DNA from: Clostridium beijerinckii
GTDB taxonomy: Bacteria > Bacillota > Clostridia > Clostridiales > Clostridiaceae
Direction: 5' to 3'
Length of the DNA stretch: 64,000 bases
Assembly: GCF_036699995.1 (NCBI RefSeq)
Contig: NZ_CP144906.1
Span: 5,488,292-5,552,291 of the forward strand
Shown here: in pieces, positions 35,953 to 45,902 of the stretch
Layout of the letters: each line of letters begins with the position of its first letter
How positions within the stretch are numbered: position 1 is the first letter of the stretch
Made by a program: the position numbers and the translations under genes
The notes under the pieces: model-generated
The model's database searches: none
What the model saw: the letters and a program-made list of their open reading frames with translations, nothing else
What the model was told of the DNA's origin: nothing

Positions 35953-35981
35953 ATAGTAGCAAAGTACTTTTCTATGGTCAA
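35953..35981 (-). promoter_or_regulatory. Probable purA promoter
   Basis: Minus strand TTGACC (35976-35981), 17-base spacer, TACTAT (35953-35958). No purine riboswitch or PurR-box pair was recognised. Confidence 0.55.
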
Positions 35982-36103
35982 CCACATATCGAATATTTTT
36001 TTGCTTTTTTTATAAATAATTCGTATAATTGTTTTATATTGTTATGATAAAGATCATGTTTTTGTAAATTTGAATATATTTAGCATATTAAGGAGTGTTT
36101 TTA

Positions 36104-37279
36104 ATGAATATTTATGAAGAAGCCTTGAAATTTCATGAAGAAAAAAAAGGTAAATATGAAATCAAACCTACCTGTGAAGTTAAGACTGCTAAGGATCTAA
36201 GTCTTGCATATACACCTGGTGTTGCAGAACCTTGTCGTGAAATACATAAAGACCCAGCCAAAGCTTATATATATACTCGTAAATGGAATACAGTTGCTGT
36301 TATTTCTGATGGAACCGCGGTTTTAGGACTTGGAGACATTGGTCCACTTGCTTCTTTACCTGTCATGGAGGGTAAGAGTATTTTATTTAAGGAATTTGGT
36401 AATGTAGATGCATTCCCTATAGTTTTAGATACTAAAGATATAGATGAAATTGTTAATACAGTTGTAAATATCGCCCCAACTCTTGGAGGAATAAATCTAG
36501 AAGATATTTCAGCTCCTAGATGCTTCGAAGTTGAAAAAAGACTGAAAGAGAAATTAAGTATTCCAGTATTTCATGATGATCAACATGGAACAGCTATAGT
36601 TGTTTTATCAGGTCTGTTAAATGCTTTAAAAATAGTAAATAAAAAACTAGAAAGCCTAAAAATAATCATAAATGGTGCTGGATCTGCAGGAACTGCCATA
36701 TGTAAGTTACTACTTTCTTCTGGGGCTAAAAATATAGTAATGTGTGATATAGATGGCGTAATAAGTAGGGATAAGGATTTAAGTCATAATATTTACATGC
36801 AAGAACTGGCTAATATAACTAATCCAAATAATGAAACTGGTACACTTAAAGATGTTATAAAAGGTGCAGATGTGTTTATTGGTGTTTCTGCCCCAAATAT
36901 AGTTTCTAAAGATATGGTTAGAACTATGAACAAAGATGGAATAATATTTGCAATGGCTAATCCAACCCCTGAAATTTTTCCTGAAGATGCAAAAGAAGCT
37001 GGAATTGCAGTAATGGGAACTGGTCGTTCAGATTATCCTAACCAAATAAACAATGTATTAGCCTTTCCAGGAATATTTAGAGGTGCTTTAGATGTAAGAG
37101 CTACAGAAATTAATGAAGATATGAAAGTAGCTGCTGCTTATGCTATAGCAAATGCTATACCAGCTGATGAGCTGTCTCCTGATAATATAATACCAAAAGC
37201 ATTCGATCTAAAAGTCCAAGCTTTAGTTGCTGAAGCTGTTAAAGAGGCGGCAATTAGAAGCGGCGTTGCTAGTATTTAG
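36104..37279 (+). CDS. NAD(P)-dependent malic enzyme
   Basis: 391 residues, the short bacterial form without a phosphotransacetylase domain. Oxidative decarboxylation of malate to pyruvate in the cytoplasm. The motifs AYTPGVAEPCREI, the Tyr/Lys region with GLGDIGPLASLPVMEGKS, the metal site PVFHDDQHGTA and the Rossmann motif GAGSAGTAICKLL are present. ATG 36104 follows SD AAGGAG; a GTG at 36095 lies within that SD. Single gene with terminator. Confidence 0.95.
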   Translation: MNIYEEALKFHEEKKGKYEIKPTCEVKTAKDLSLAYTPGVAEPCREIHKDPAKAYIYTRKWNTVAVISDGTAVLGLGDIGPLASLPVMEGKSILFKEFGNVDAFPIVLDTKDIDEIVNTVVNIAPTLGGINLEDISAPRCFEVEKRLKEKLSIPVFHDDQHGTAIVVLSGLLNALKIVNKKLESLKIIINGAGSAGTAICKLLLSSGAKNIVMCDIDGVISRDKDLSHNIYMQELANITNPNNETGTLKDVIKGADVFIGVSAPNIVSKDMVRTMNKDGIIFAMANPTPEIFPEDAKEAGIAVMGTGRSDYPNQINNVLAFPGIFRGALDVRATEINEDMKVAAAYAIANAIPADELSPDNIIPKAFDLKVQALVAEAVKEAAIRSGVASI

Positions 37280-37317
37280 TATTCATGAATTCCAATTTTT
37301 GATTTCCTATTTCAAAT

Positions 37318-37356
37318 AAAACCTACAATTGAATGATAAACTCAATTGTAGGTTTT
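37318..37356 (+). terminator. Terminator after the malic enzyme gene
   Basis: A perfect 15-bp stem AAAACCTACAATTGA / TCAATTGTAGGTTTT with a 9-base loop. Confidence 0.9.
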
Positions 37357-37418
37357 ATTATTTGTATTATTTTTCTATTAAGATTCTACCAAATAATATA
37401 ATATTAAAAATAAATATT

Positions 37419-37506
37419 TTATCCACAACTTTACTTAAGCAATAATTATTCACAGAATAAATTTTATATAATTATCCACATTATAGTATTATAAATCTTA
37501 TCCACA
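37419..37506 (+). promoter_or_regulatory. DnaA-box cluster remote from oriC
   Basis: TTATCCACA occurs at 37419-37427, 37472-37480 and 37498-37506, and TTATTCACA at 37446-37454, all in the same orientation with starts 26-27 bases apart. The cluster lies in a 275-base gap without genes, upstream of 37632. Clusters like this bind DnaA in other Firmicutes and can titrate it or regulate nearby genes. Confidence 0.75.
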
Positions 37507-37631
37507 AGAAGCATCTTCAAGAATTATGTTGATAAATATATTATTCTCTTAAAACCAACTTAACTATAACCAATACTATAGGCAACCATAAACTATTTAA
37601 TTAATTATTAATTACATTGGGAGTGAATCAC

Positions 37632-38165
37632 ATGAATAAATTACTAATACCTATAAGTGATGATAACTTTAAAGCTAAAGTTAATATAAGATTTAATAAT
37701 ATACTTGATGGCTTATATTCTTTCAAAAATTTTACTCTTGCAGCTAGTGATATTTATGATGGTGAGAATAAACTAATCAAATTAATAGAATATATTTTTG
37801 AGATCAATGATTCTAATGCTTATATAGATTTTTATATAAACAAAATTTCACCTGAAGACAAAAATAAGTTTTTTGATCTTCTTTCAGATGAAGATAGAGA
37901 TATATTCACATCCCATTTAAATTTTGATGAACATACTGGTGTATTTTTTAGACTTGTTGATAAAGAACTTATACCATTCCTAGTTCGTTTAAATACAAGA
38001 GAAGTTTTCTTCGTCACTTTTTATTTTACTAATAAACCTATAACAATTTGGGGAAATTATAATTTAAAATTTCCTTGCTTTTTTAATACTCAAGAAGATT
38101 TTGAATTTTACTATAATATATCTAAATCATTTGGCCTCTTAATTAGTTCTGATTCGGAATATTAA
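37632..38165 (+). CDS. Hypothetical acidic protein, 177 residues
   Basis: Unrecognised. Starts MNKLLIPISDDNFKAKV after an SD-like GGGAGTG. Residues about 65-115 are acidic and rich in Asp/Phe (SPEDKNKFFDLLSDEDRD, then FTSHLNFDEHTG), and residues 125-150 form beta strands (VFFVTFYFTN). No membrane segment or signal peptide. The DnaA-box cluster sits in its upstream region, so it might be a DnaA-controlled gene, but no function can be named. Confidence 0.7.
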   Translation: MNKLLIPISDDNFKAKVNIRFNNILDGLYSFKNFTLAASDIYDGENKLIKLIEYIFEINDSNAYIDFYINKISPEDKNKFFDLLSDEDRDIFTSHLNFDEHTGVFFRLVDKELIPFLVRLNTREVFFVTFYFTNKPITIWGNYNLKFPCFFNTQEDFEFYYNISKSFGLLISSDSEY

Positions 38166-38178
38166 ATTTATAAAAAAC

Positions 38179-38212
38179 GGTATGTTAAATAATTATAATT
38201 ATTTAACATACC
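38179..38212. terminator. 34-bp perfect palindrome between convergent genes
   Basis: GGTATGTTAAATAATTA and its exact complement, joined without a loop, between the 177-residue gene and proC. It most likely acts as a terminator in both directions, although the T-runs are short. Confidence 0.6.
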
Positions 38213-38227
38213 TCCACTTTTCAATTA

Positions 38228-39028
38228 CTACATATTTTTAGATTTCTCTGCACACTTATCCATAGCCTGTATAACACTATTTCTAAAACCTAATTTTTCT
38301 AATTCAACTACTGCATCTATAGTAGTCCCAGCAGGTGAACAAACCATATCCTTTAGCTCTCCTGGATGTTTTCCTGTTTCTAAGACCATCTTTGATGATC
38401 CTAAGACACTCTGCGCTGCCATTTTATAAGCTTTAGCCCTAGGTATTCCTAATCTTACCGCTGAATCTGCCATAGCTTCAATAAACATGAAAACATATGC
38501 AGGTGATGATCCACATAATGCAATAAATGCGTGAAAATCTTTTTCTTCTAGTTGAACACATTCTCCGAAACTTTCAAATATCTTAAAGCAATAATCCAAC
38601 TCATCTTTAGTGACATTCTTATTAGGGCATACTGCTGACATTGCTTGCCCTACAAGTGCTGGCGTATTTGGCATTGTCCTAATTATTTTAGCACTAGTAT
38701 TAATCCATTCCTCCATATTGCTAATTGTAATTCCTGCAGCTATAGTAATAATCAATTTATCTGTTGTTAATTCCGATCTAATTTCACTTATCATTTCCTT
38801 AAACATAAAAGGTTTAATAGCTAAAATAATAACATCAGATTCTCTTGCAACAATTGCACTATCTAAAGTTGTTTTCACTTGGAAACTTTCTTCCAATCGC
38901 TTTGAAGAAGATTCAGTTTTAGTTGATACTATTATATCATCAGCCTTTATAAATCCAGATTTAATAAGACCTCCAACCATAGAACTTCCCATATTACCAC
39001 AACCGATGAAACCAATTTTTTTATTCAT
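38228..39028 (-). CDS. proC: Pyrroline-5-carboxylate reductase
   Basis: 266 residues, the last step of proline synthesis. The Rossmann motif IGFIGCGNMGSSMVGG opens the protein, IIRTMPNTPALVG and the family signature around PAGTTIDAVVELEKLGFR close it. Cytoplasmic; single gene. Confidence 0.96.
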   Translation of the reverse strand: MNKKIGFIGCGNMGSSMVGGLIKSGFIKADDIIVSTKTESSSKRLEESFQVKTTLDSAIVARESDVIILAIKPFMFKEMISEIRSELTTDKLIITIAAGITISNMEEWINTSAKIIRTMPNTPALVGQAMSAVCPNKNVTKDELDYCFKIFESFGECVQLEEKDFHAFIALCGSSPAYVFMFIEAMADSAVRLGIPRAKAYKMAAQSVLGSSKMVLETGKHPGELKDMVCSPAGTTIDAVVELEKLGFRNSVIQAMDKCAEKSKNM

Positions 39029-39173
39029 ATCATAGCCCCCATTAAAAAATTTTTGTTATTTATTCAAATTTTATCATTTTATATGAATATCTTAATTATA
39101 AACCACCACTATCATAGGATAGCTTGTATTAAAACTTCACAAACTATAATTAAATATGAAGGGAGGAATATAT

Positions 39174-39512
39174 ATGAAAGATAATTTTTTAGTATATAAT
39201 AATTGTTTAATAAGCCCAAAAGAATTCATTAATTCCGTGCTATCTCTTGAGCTCGAAGAACAACTTCCTACATGTGAACTTGAAGAATCTTCAGATTTTT
39301 ATTATATAAATGTAGATTCATTCTATGATAGTAAACATATATTAGAAATATCTTATAAAAATCATTTTTTAATATTAAAAATTATGTTTAATAATAATTC
39401 AAAAGAATTTTTATTTCAGCGAATTTTTTATTTATCAAAAGTTGATGTAAGTAATATTTTACTCCATGATAATAAAAGCAGTTTAAAATTAATAATTCCA
39501 AAAGCTGTTTAA
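39174..39512 (+). CDS. Small alpha-crystallin/Hsp20-like protein, divergent
   Basis: 112 residues from ATG 39174 (SD GGGAGGA). The last 70 residues follow the Hsp20 beta-sandwich pattern: DFYYINVDSF, then HFLILKIMF, then a FQRIFYLSKVDVSNI segment like the FxRxFxLPxxVD of Hsp20, then SSLKLIIPK at the end, where small heat-shock proteins have the G-x-L motif. The Gly is replaced by Ser. The match is by pattern only; spore-coat members of this family in Firmicutes are also divergent. Confidence 0.5.
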   Translation: MKDNFLVYNNCLISPKEFINSVLSLELEEQLPTCELEESSDFYYINVDSFYDSKHILEISYKNHFLILKIMFNNNSKEFLFQRIFYLSKVDVSNILLHDNKSSLKLIIPKAV

Positions 39513-39539
39513 TAATAATCATATTATTAACATCATTTA

Positions 39540-39585
39540 AAGATATAAGAAATTTTATATTTATATAAATTTCTTATATCTTTTT
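39540..39585. terminator. Terminator between the Hsp20-like gene and dnaB
   Basis: AAGATATAAGAAATTT pairs with AAATTTCTTATATCTT and is followed by T; the flanking A/T runs suit both directions. Confidence 0.75.
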
Positions 39586-39612
39586 TATTTAGTATTACTA
39601 ATTATTTAAATT

Positions 39613-40950
39613 TTATTCCTTATGAATTAAATCTAAATTACCGAATTTACTATACTGACCAAGCCAAGCGAGTTTAACAGTTCCAACCGGTCCATTTCTC
39701 TGCTTAGCCATTATACATTCACCGATATTTTTATCTTCAGTTTCCTTATTGTAATATTCATCTCTATATAAGAACATAACAATATCAGCATCTTGCTCTA
39801 TAGATCCTGATTCTCTTAAGTCAGATAACATCGGCCTATGATCTGCTCTTTGCTCCGGCGCACGTGACAGCTGAGACAAAGCTATTACTGGGCATTCCAT
39901 TTCTTTAGCTAATGCTTTAATCGATCTCGAAATCTCAGATACTTCTTGTTGTCTATTATCACTACCTGATCCTCCAGACATAAGCTGCAAATAGTCTATT
40001 ACAATTAGATCTATTCCATACTCCATTTTGAGTCTTCTACATTTTGATCTCATTTCCATAACTGTTACGCCAGCAGTATCATCTATATAAATTTTCGCCT
40101 TTGAAAGCGGACCTGCAGCCATAGCTATATTTTCCCAATCCTTATCTTCTAAAGTTCCAGTTCTAAGGCTTAACATATCTACGTTTGCTTCTGAACAAAG
40201 AAGTTTATATGCCAATTGCTCTTTAGACATTTCCAGAGAAAAGACTACAACACTTTTATTTTCTCTAAGAGCCGCATGTTCCACAATATTTAGTGCAAAT
40301 GTTGTTTTACCCATTGAAGGTCTAGCTGCTATTAATATCATATCTCCACTTTGAAATCCGGATGTTTTTGCATCTAGATCAGTAAAGCCAGATCCTACAC
40401 CAGTAATTGTTCCCTTATTGTTGAACAATTTCTCTATTTGTGCAAATCCTCTTTCTAATACATCACTTAAAGGTTCGAAATCCTTTGATGTTCTTTTTTC
40501 AGCTATATTAAATATTTTCTTTTCGGCACTATCCACGACATCTTCCACATTACTTTGATTATTATAACTTTCTTCTATTATTGCAGTTGATGACTTAATA
40601 AGTTTTCTCAACGTAGATTTATCAGAAACAATTTTTATATATGCGCTTAAGTTTGCAGTAGTTGGTACAGAAGAGCTTATTTCTGTTATATAGGTTACCC
40701 CTCCAGCTCTCTCAAGCATATCAGAACTCTTCAAATATTCTAATAGTGTTAATAAATCTACTGCTATATCATTTCTAAACATTTCTTGTATAGCCTTATA
40801 TATTACCTTATGACCATCTCTATAAAAATCCTCTTCTTCTAAACTCTCTAGAACTTTGGCAATAGCATTTTTATCTATGATCATAGATCCTATAACTGAT
40901 TGTTCCGCTTCTATGCTTTGAGGCAAACTCCTCATAACTGATGCATCCAA
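39613..40950 (-). CDS. dnaB: Replicative DNA helicase DnaB
   Basis: 445 residues. The N-terminal primase-interacting domain (LPQSIEAEQSVIGSMIID) is followed by the RecA-like motor with Walker A ARPSMGKTTFALN, Walker B DLIVIDYLQLM and the DLRESGSIEQDADIVMFLYR region. Hexameric 5'-3' helicase at the fork (called DnaC in Bacillus). No intein is present. It follows lonC by about 135 bases on the same strand, with a terminator between them. Confidence 0.97.
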   Translation of the reverse strand: MDASVMRSLPQSIEAEQSVIGSMIIDKNAIAKVLESLEEEDFYRDGHKVIYKAIQEMFRNDIAVDLLTLLEYLKSSDMLERAGGVTYITEISSSVPTTANLSAYIKIVSDKSTLRKLIKSSTAIIEESYNNQSNVEDVVDSAEKKIFNIAEKRTSKDFEPLSDVLERGFAQIEKLFNNKGTITGVGSGFTDLDAKTSGFQSGDMILIAARPSMGKTTFALNIVEHAALRENKSVVVFSLEMSKEQLAYKLLCSEANVDMLSLRTGTLEDKDWENIAMAAGPLSKAKIYIDDTAGVTVMEMRSKCRRLKMEYGIDLIVIDYLQLMSGGSGSDNRQQEVSEISRSIKALAKEMECPVIALSQLSRAPEQRADHRPMLSDLRESGSIEQDADIVMFLYRDEYYNKETEDKNIGECIMAKQRNGPVGTVKLAWLGQYSKFGNLDLIHKE

Positions 40951-41042
40951 GTTTTATTCCTCCTATCTAATTATCAATTGACAATTAATTTTCCCTTTAT
41001 CTTTTGTATATCATCATTCTAATTTTATCATTTCTTAGTTGC

Positions 41043-41073
41043 AAAAAAAAGTCTCCTTCATATTAAGGAGACC
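41043..41073 (-). terminator. Terminator after lonC
   Basis: On the minus strand AGGTCTCCTT / AAGGAGACTT with a 6-base loop and a run of T. Confidence 0.88.
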
Positions 41074-41085
41074 TATTTCATTAAA

Positions 41086-42981
41086 TTAAATAAAGGCAAT
41101 ATCCATAATCTCTTTTATAGATCCTACAGCTCTAATATCTATGTCATCAGTATTTAGAGGAATTTCGTTTTTATTATCACTTGGAATTAAAACAGTTTTT
41201 ATTCCCATTCTTCTAGCCCCATATATTTTTTCAAATATTCCTCCAACTGGTTTGACATTTCCTTTGAGTGATATCTCTCCTGTAATAGCCATATCTTGTC
41301 TTATGGGTTTGTTTAACAACGAACTTATTATGCAAATGGTAATAGCTGCACCTGCTGAAGGTCCATCTATTTTTCCTCCACCAACTATATTAACATGAAT
41401 ATCATAATCTTTAATGTCTTTATCGGTTAAGCTTCGAATTACTGAAGCAGCATTAAATACGGAATCCTTAGCCATACTTCCAGCTGTATCATTAAATCTT
41501 ACTATACCTGAACCCTTTTTCTTTGCAGCAAAAACGGTAGCTTCAATTTCAATTGTAGATCCTAAAAAACCACTAACACCTAATCCATATACATGGCCAA
41601 CTTCGCTTTTGTCTACATTGCTTAATCTTTCATATGGTGTATATCTTCCAACTGATATTACCTCATCTAAATCTGATAATTTTATTTCTAAGTTATCAAC
41701 AAATCTTTTAGATCGGTGTAACGCATATCCATATGTGTCTGTCAGAATATTTACAGCTTTTCTACCCTCAAATGTATAATTACTTATCTTTTTAGCAACC
41801 CCATCTTCTAATTTTACCTTTAATTTCTTAGCTGCATCTTCTACTATAAATACAACATCCTTTGAAGAAAGAGGTTCAAAATACACTTCTGTACATCTAG
41901 ACCTTAAGGCTGGGTTAATTTCACTTGGACTTTTAGTTGTAGCGCCAATTAAAACAAAGTCTGCTGGCGCTCCATTATCAAAAAGATATTTTATATATTT
42001 AGGAATTGTTTCATCATCTGGATCATAGTATGATGATGAAAATTCTACTCTTTTATCTTCTAAAACCTTCAACAGCTTATTTTGAAGCATAGAGTCCAAT
42101 TCTCCAATCTCATCTATAAATAGTATACCTCCATGCGCCTGTGTAACTAAACCTGGTTTAGGTTCTGGTATCCCAACCTCAGCCAGATCCCTTTTACTTC
42201 CTTGATATATTGGATCGTGTACCGATCCTAGCAATGGGTTTGTTATTTCTCTAGGATCCCATCTTAATGTAGTACCATCAACTTCAACGAATTTAGATTT
42301 GTCATCAAAAGGAGTAAATGAAAGTTTTTTAACCTCATCTAAAGCTAATCTCGCTGCTGTAGTTTTTCCAACTCCCGGAGGTCCATATAATATTATATGT
42401 TGTGGATATGGTGATGAAAGCTTTGATATTAATGATCTTATAGCTCTTTCTTGCCCAACTACTTGCTTAAAATCCGTTGGTCTTAAAAAGCTCATAATAT
42501 TTTTACTAGTAATTCTACTATCTAATTCTATTAAATTATTTAACTTGCTGATAGTCTTTTTATTTTCAGAACCCTTTTGCTTGTTTATAACTGAAAGTCT
42601 AACTTCATCTATATACTTTTCCTGCTTTTCCATAATAGATTGTTCAACTTGAGATTCAATTTTATTTTGAACATATCTTTTTGCTAGTTCATTTGAAATT
42701 AACCTAACTGTTCTATTTATGGCTTTTTGCAATTCTTCTTCCTTAGGTGTAACTTTTAAATCTTTTCCCTCTGCTAATATAGTATTTAGTGCGAAAACTT
42801 TATCGCAAAGATTTGATGATTGAATGAATTTATCTAGTTTAAACCTAACTGTTCTAGCCCTAAAAGCTCCTTTGTCGAGTACATTCTTAGTTATAGAAAA
42901 TAAAGCCTCGATTTGTGATTCTAATGATAAGGTTCCTGAAATAATATCCTGCAATAAGCTTGCGTCATCATATGAATTCAA
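41086..42981 (-). CDS. lonC: LonC-type ATP-dependent protease
   Basis: 631 residues. An N-terminal helical region (1-170), an AAA+ domain with Walker A GPPGVGKTTAARLAL and Walker B GGILFIDEIGEL, and a C-terminal Lon protease domain with the catalytic Ser in GPSAGAA and Lys in LKGNVKPVGG. There is no LonA-type N domain and no LonB membrane insert, so the gene belongs to the LonC class known from clostridia and some thermophiles. It follows rplI by 12 bases and probably shares its transcript. Confidence 0.9.
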   Translation of the reverse strand: MNSYDDASLLQDIISGTLSLESQIEALFSITKNVLDKGAFRARTVRFKLDKFIQSSNLCDKVFALNTILAEGKDLKVTPKEEELQKAINRTVRLISNELAKRYVQNKIESQVEQSIMEKQEKYIDEVRLSVINKQKGSENKKTISKLNNLIELDSRITSKNIMSFLRPTDFKQVVGQERAIRSLISKLSSPYPQHIILYGPPGVGKTTAARLALDEVKKLSFTPFDDKSKFVEVDGTTLRWDPREITNPLLGSVHDPIYQGSKRDLAEVGIPEPKPGLVTQAHGGILFIDEIGELDSMLQNKLLKVLEDKRVEFSSSYYDPDDETIPKYIKYLFDNGAPADFVLIGATTKSPSEINPALRSRCTEVYFEPLSSKDVVFIVEDAAKKLKVKLEDGVAKKISNYTFEGRKAVNILTDTYGYALHRSKRFVDNLEIKLSDLDEVISVGRYTPYERLSNVDKSEVGHVYGLGVSGFLGSTIEIEATVFAAKKKGSGIVRFNDTAGSMAKDSVFNAASVIRSLTDKDIKDYDIHVNIVGGGKIDGPSAGAAITICIISSLLNKPIRQDMAITGEISLKGNVKPVGGIFEKIYGARRMGIKTVLIPSDNKNEIPLNTDDIDIRAVGSIKEIMDIAFI

Positions 42982-42993
42982 AATTAATCCTCC

Positions 42994-43440
42994 TTATTCT
43001 TGTGGAACAATAATCACCTTCATTTTAGTGCTAACTTCTGGATATAGTTTAATATCAATTTCATATCCACCTGCTAATTTTATTGTATCCATAACAATTT
43101 TCTTTTTATCTATTTCAATCTTATACTGTTCTCTAATTAATTCTGCAACATCTTTACTAGTAATTGCACCAAATAACTTTCCATTTTCTCCTGTCTTAGC
43201 TTTAATTTTTATTTCTTTTCCTTTTAATTCTTCAGCTAATTTTTGTGCTGCTTCAAGTTCTGCTAACTTTTGTTTTCGCTCATTTTCTTTTTTATTATTC
43301 AAAATGTGCATATTTGCAGCACTAGCTTCTTGTGCTAATTTCCTTGGAAATAAAAAGTTTCTTGCATACCCATCTGAAGCCTCAATAATATCACCTTTTT
43401 TACCTATCTTTTTAACATCTTGTAATAAAATAACTTTCAT
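42994..43440 (-). CDS. rplI: 50S ribosomal protein L9
   Basis: 148 residues, full length. The N-terminal rRNA-binding motif [21 protein letters not shown] is the L9 signature, followed by the long linker helix and the C-terminal domain. It starts 3 bases after the gdpP stop, as in other Firmicutes. Confidence 0.98.
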   Translation of the reverse strand: MKVILLQDVKKIGKKGDIIEASDGYARNFLFPRKLAQEASAANMHILNNKKENERKQKLAELEAAQKLAEELKGKEIKIKAKTGENGKLFGAITSKDVAELIREQYKIEIDKKKIVMDTIKLAGGYEIDIKLYPEVSTKMKVIIVPQE

Positions 43441-43443
43441 AAC

Positions 43444-45384
43444 TTATTCACCTATCCTTAAGTATTTTTTCATTACTTCTTTTAATTCAACAATTACTTC
43501 CTCAATTGTCTTATTTGATATTTTTACACCAGCAATATTCATATGCCCTCCTCCGCCAAGTGCTTCTAGCACTACTTGAACATTAATATCGCCCACTGAC
43601 CTTCCACTTATATATATATCATTATTTACTTCGCCTAAAACAAAGCTTACAGATATTCCAGATATATTTAGCAATTCATCTGCTGCCTTTGCTATAATTA
43701 CTGTATCAATATTTTTAGGCGTTATAGCAATAGCTGTATTATCTTTTACTTCAGCAGATTTTATAGTCTCAGCAATAAGTAAATAATCTTCTAGGTCATC
43801 AGTAAACATCTTTTTAATTTCTATAGGATCTGCTCCCAAGGATTTTAAAAATGATGCAGCATCAAAAGTTCTGACACCAGTTTTAAAAGAAAATCCTTTT
43901 GTATCCATAAAAATACCTGCAAGCAAACCTTCTGCTTCTGTTCTTGTTAATTTAGGCTTATCAACCATATACTGAATAATTTCTGTGACCATCTCTGATG
44001 TAGATGAGGCATATACTTCTATATAATTAAGTATATCATGCTCTATCATATCAGGACTTCTTCTATGGTGATCTATTATTACTTTTCTTTGAGATTTATC
44101 TACTAGCGATAAATCAGCAACATAACTCTTATTATGGACATCCACAATGATCACTAGTGTTTGGGCATCTAAATCACTTTTTGCATCTTCTACTGATATA
44201 AATAAATCATCATATTTAGATTCCTTGCTTAATTTATTTAAGAAATATCCGATTGCAGTAATATCATTATTTAATATAATTTTACAGCCCATCCCCAATT
44301 GCTTAACCACGCTAGCCAATCCGACTGCAGATCCAAAGCAATCCATATCAGGATTCTTGTGCCCCATTATATAAACCTTGCTACTCTCTCGAATTAGTTC
44401 ACTCAAAGCTCTAGCTATAACTCTCGCTTTTACTTTAGTCCTTTTTTCTATTTCCTTTGAATTTCCACCAAAAAACTTTATATCATCATTAGTTTTAACA
44501 ACAACTTGATCTCCACCTCTGCCCAACGCTAACTCTTTAGCTATATTAGCATTGTTATGATTTTCAAGCGGAGACATTCCACCTTTGCCAACACCAATAG
44601 ATAAAGTAATTTCAATTGAATTTCCCTTATCTATTTTTGATATTACTTCCATTATATTAAACTTATGTTTTATTTCATCTTCAATGTACTTATCTTGAAT
44701 TGATAATACATATTTATTGGTATCATATCTTTTAATCATTGCTTTTAAGTTATTGGCATATGTGTTTATTGTTCTTTCTATTTCAGCTACTAAAAGCGGT
44801 CTATTATTATCATCGGTTTTATCTATTACTTCTGTAAAATTATCTACTTCTATTAACATTACACTCTCTTGAGTGGTTTCGTAATCTATGAGCTTTGTAA
44901 TGTCATTAAAAGATAATAAGTATAGATTTTTTTTATTTTTAGTTTCAATCAAAGTAGCGTATACATCATATAATTTATTTTGTATGCTTAATCTTTGATG
45001 CAAATTATTTTCATTCTTTAAAAAATCATCTAGATTTATCCCTCTAGCTATACTTAAAATATTCTTTTCAGTATTTTCTTCATCTGATTTTAAAGTGTTA
45101 AATAAATTATTATACCAAACTATTTCTCCATCTTCTTTTATCAATACTAATGGATATATTGACTTTAATGCATTCTCTGATATACCTTTATTTATACTTT
45201 TTATAAATTGGTTAAAATCATTTTCCTTTTCCAAATAATAATTTAATTGGTGGAAATTATCTATAAAATAGATTACTAGGATAATTATACCTATACCTGT
45301 ATAATTATATGCAAATAATAGTATTAAAATTGTAATTAGTAATCCAGGCTTAAGCAAACGTTTAAGCATAGTTATCCAATTCAT
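43444..45384 (-). CDS. gdpP: Cyclic-di-AMP phosphodiesterase GdpP
   Basis: 646 residues. Two N-terminal membrane helices (about 8-40), a degenerate PAS domain, a degenerate GGDEF domain (about 170-300, with ALGRGGDQVVVK and no GGDEF motif), and a DHH/DHHA1 phosphodiesterase domain with HKNPDMDCFGSA, IIVDVHNKS, IDHHRR and GGGGHMNIAG. It hydrolyses c-di-AMP and so affects wall and osmotic homeostasis. The order MazG-like, gdpP, rplI, lonC on the minus strand suggests one transcript. Confidence 0.95.
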   Translation of the reverse strand: MNWITMLKRLLKPGLLITILILLFAYNYTGIGIIILVIYFIDNFHQLNYYLEKENDFNQFIKSINKGISENALKSIYPLVLIKEDGEIVWYNNLFNTLKSDEENTEKNILSIARGINLDDFLKNENNLHQRLSIQNKLYDVYATLIETKNKKNLYLLSFNDITKLIDYETTQESVMLIEVDNFTEVIDKTDDNNRPLLVAEIERTINTYANNLKAMIKRYDTNKYVLSIQDKYIEDEIKHKFNIMEVISKIDKGNSIEITLSIGVGKGGMSPLENHNNANIAKELALGRGGDQVVVKTNDDIKFFGGNSKEIEKRTKVKARVIARALSELIRESSKVYIMGHKNPDMDCFGSAVGLASVVKQLGMGCKIILNNDITAIGYFLNKLSKESKYDDLFISVEDAKSDLDAQTLVIIVDVHNKSYVADLSLVDKSQRKVIIDHHRRSPDMIEHDILNYIEVYASSTSEMVTEIIQYMVDKPKLTRTEAEGLLAGIFMDTKGFSFKTGVRTFDAASFLKSLGADPIEIKKMFTDDLEDYLLIAETIKSAEVKDNTAIAITPKNIDTVIIAKAADELLNISGISVSFVLGEVNNDIYISGRSVGDINVQVVLEALGGGGHMNIAGVKISNKTIEEVIVELKEVMKKYLRIGE

Positions 45385-45404
45385 AAAAAGCCTCCTAAGA
45401 ATAT

Positions 45405-45725
45405 TTAATCTCTTCTGTTACTAATATAACGCTTCAACTTACTTAAGCTTTTGCCTTCTTTTTCAACTTGATCCTCTGCTCTTACCCCTAAATCTAATTT
45501 TGATTTTATATTATGGTCTATATCTACCAATGAATATCCTAACTTATCACCTAGAATATATAGTATAATTATAGCTCCTGAAATACAATCTAAAATAGAA
45601 TCACGGGCTACATTGTTACCTTTTGTCAATAGTCTGAAAAACTCTCCTATTATACAAAGAAGTTGTGCTTTTAAATCTTCTATAATTTTAATGTTAGTCA
45701 TTATATTAAAATTATCTTTTCTCAT
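45405..45725 (-). CDS. MazG-like protein
   Basis: 106 residues. The helical core LKAQLLCIIGEFFRLLTKGNN, then DCISGAIIILYILGDKLGYS, matches the small clostridial MazG-like family. The acidic metal-binding set of true NTP pyrophosphatases is not complete here (only scattered Glu/Asp), so catalytic activity is doubtful. The tail is basic. It lies 20 bases before gdpP. Confidence 0.75.
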   Translation of the reverse strand: MRKDNFNIMTNIKIIEDLKAQLLCIIGEFFRLLTKGNNVARDSILDCISGAIIILYILGDKLGYSLVDIDHNIKSKLDLGVRAEDQVEKEGKSLSKLKRYISNRRD

Positions 45726-45862
45726 AGTCTATCACCTCTCTCAAAACCCTTGTATTATTATTTTAATTTTTTTTTGTGAGTATTGCAAGAATTTATAGAC
45801 AATTTGCTATATTTTTCCACAAAGTTGAGAGATTGATTTAATAATAATATTTTTTTATATTA

Positions 45863-45888
45863 AAAACCCCCTGATTTCTCAGGGGGGA
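45863..45888 (-). terminator. Terminator of the rpsF-ssb-rpsR operon
   Basis: CCCCCTGA-TTTC-TCAGGGGG, a GC-rich stem with T-run on the minus strand. Confidence 0.93.
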
Positions 45889-45902
45889 TATTACTACTAC
45901 CA

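Noticed and set aside
42824..43579. Plus-strand open frame of 251 codons
   Set aside because: It runs antisense across lonC, rplI and gdpP, which are certain genes; no SD and low-complexity hydrophobic content.
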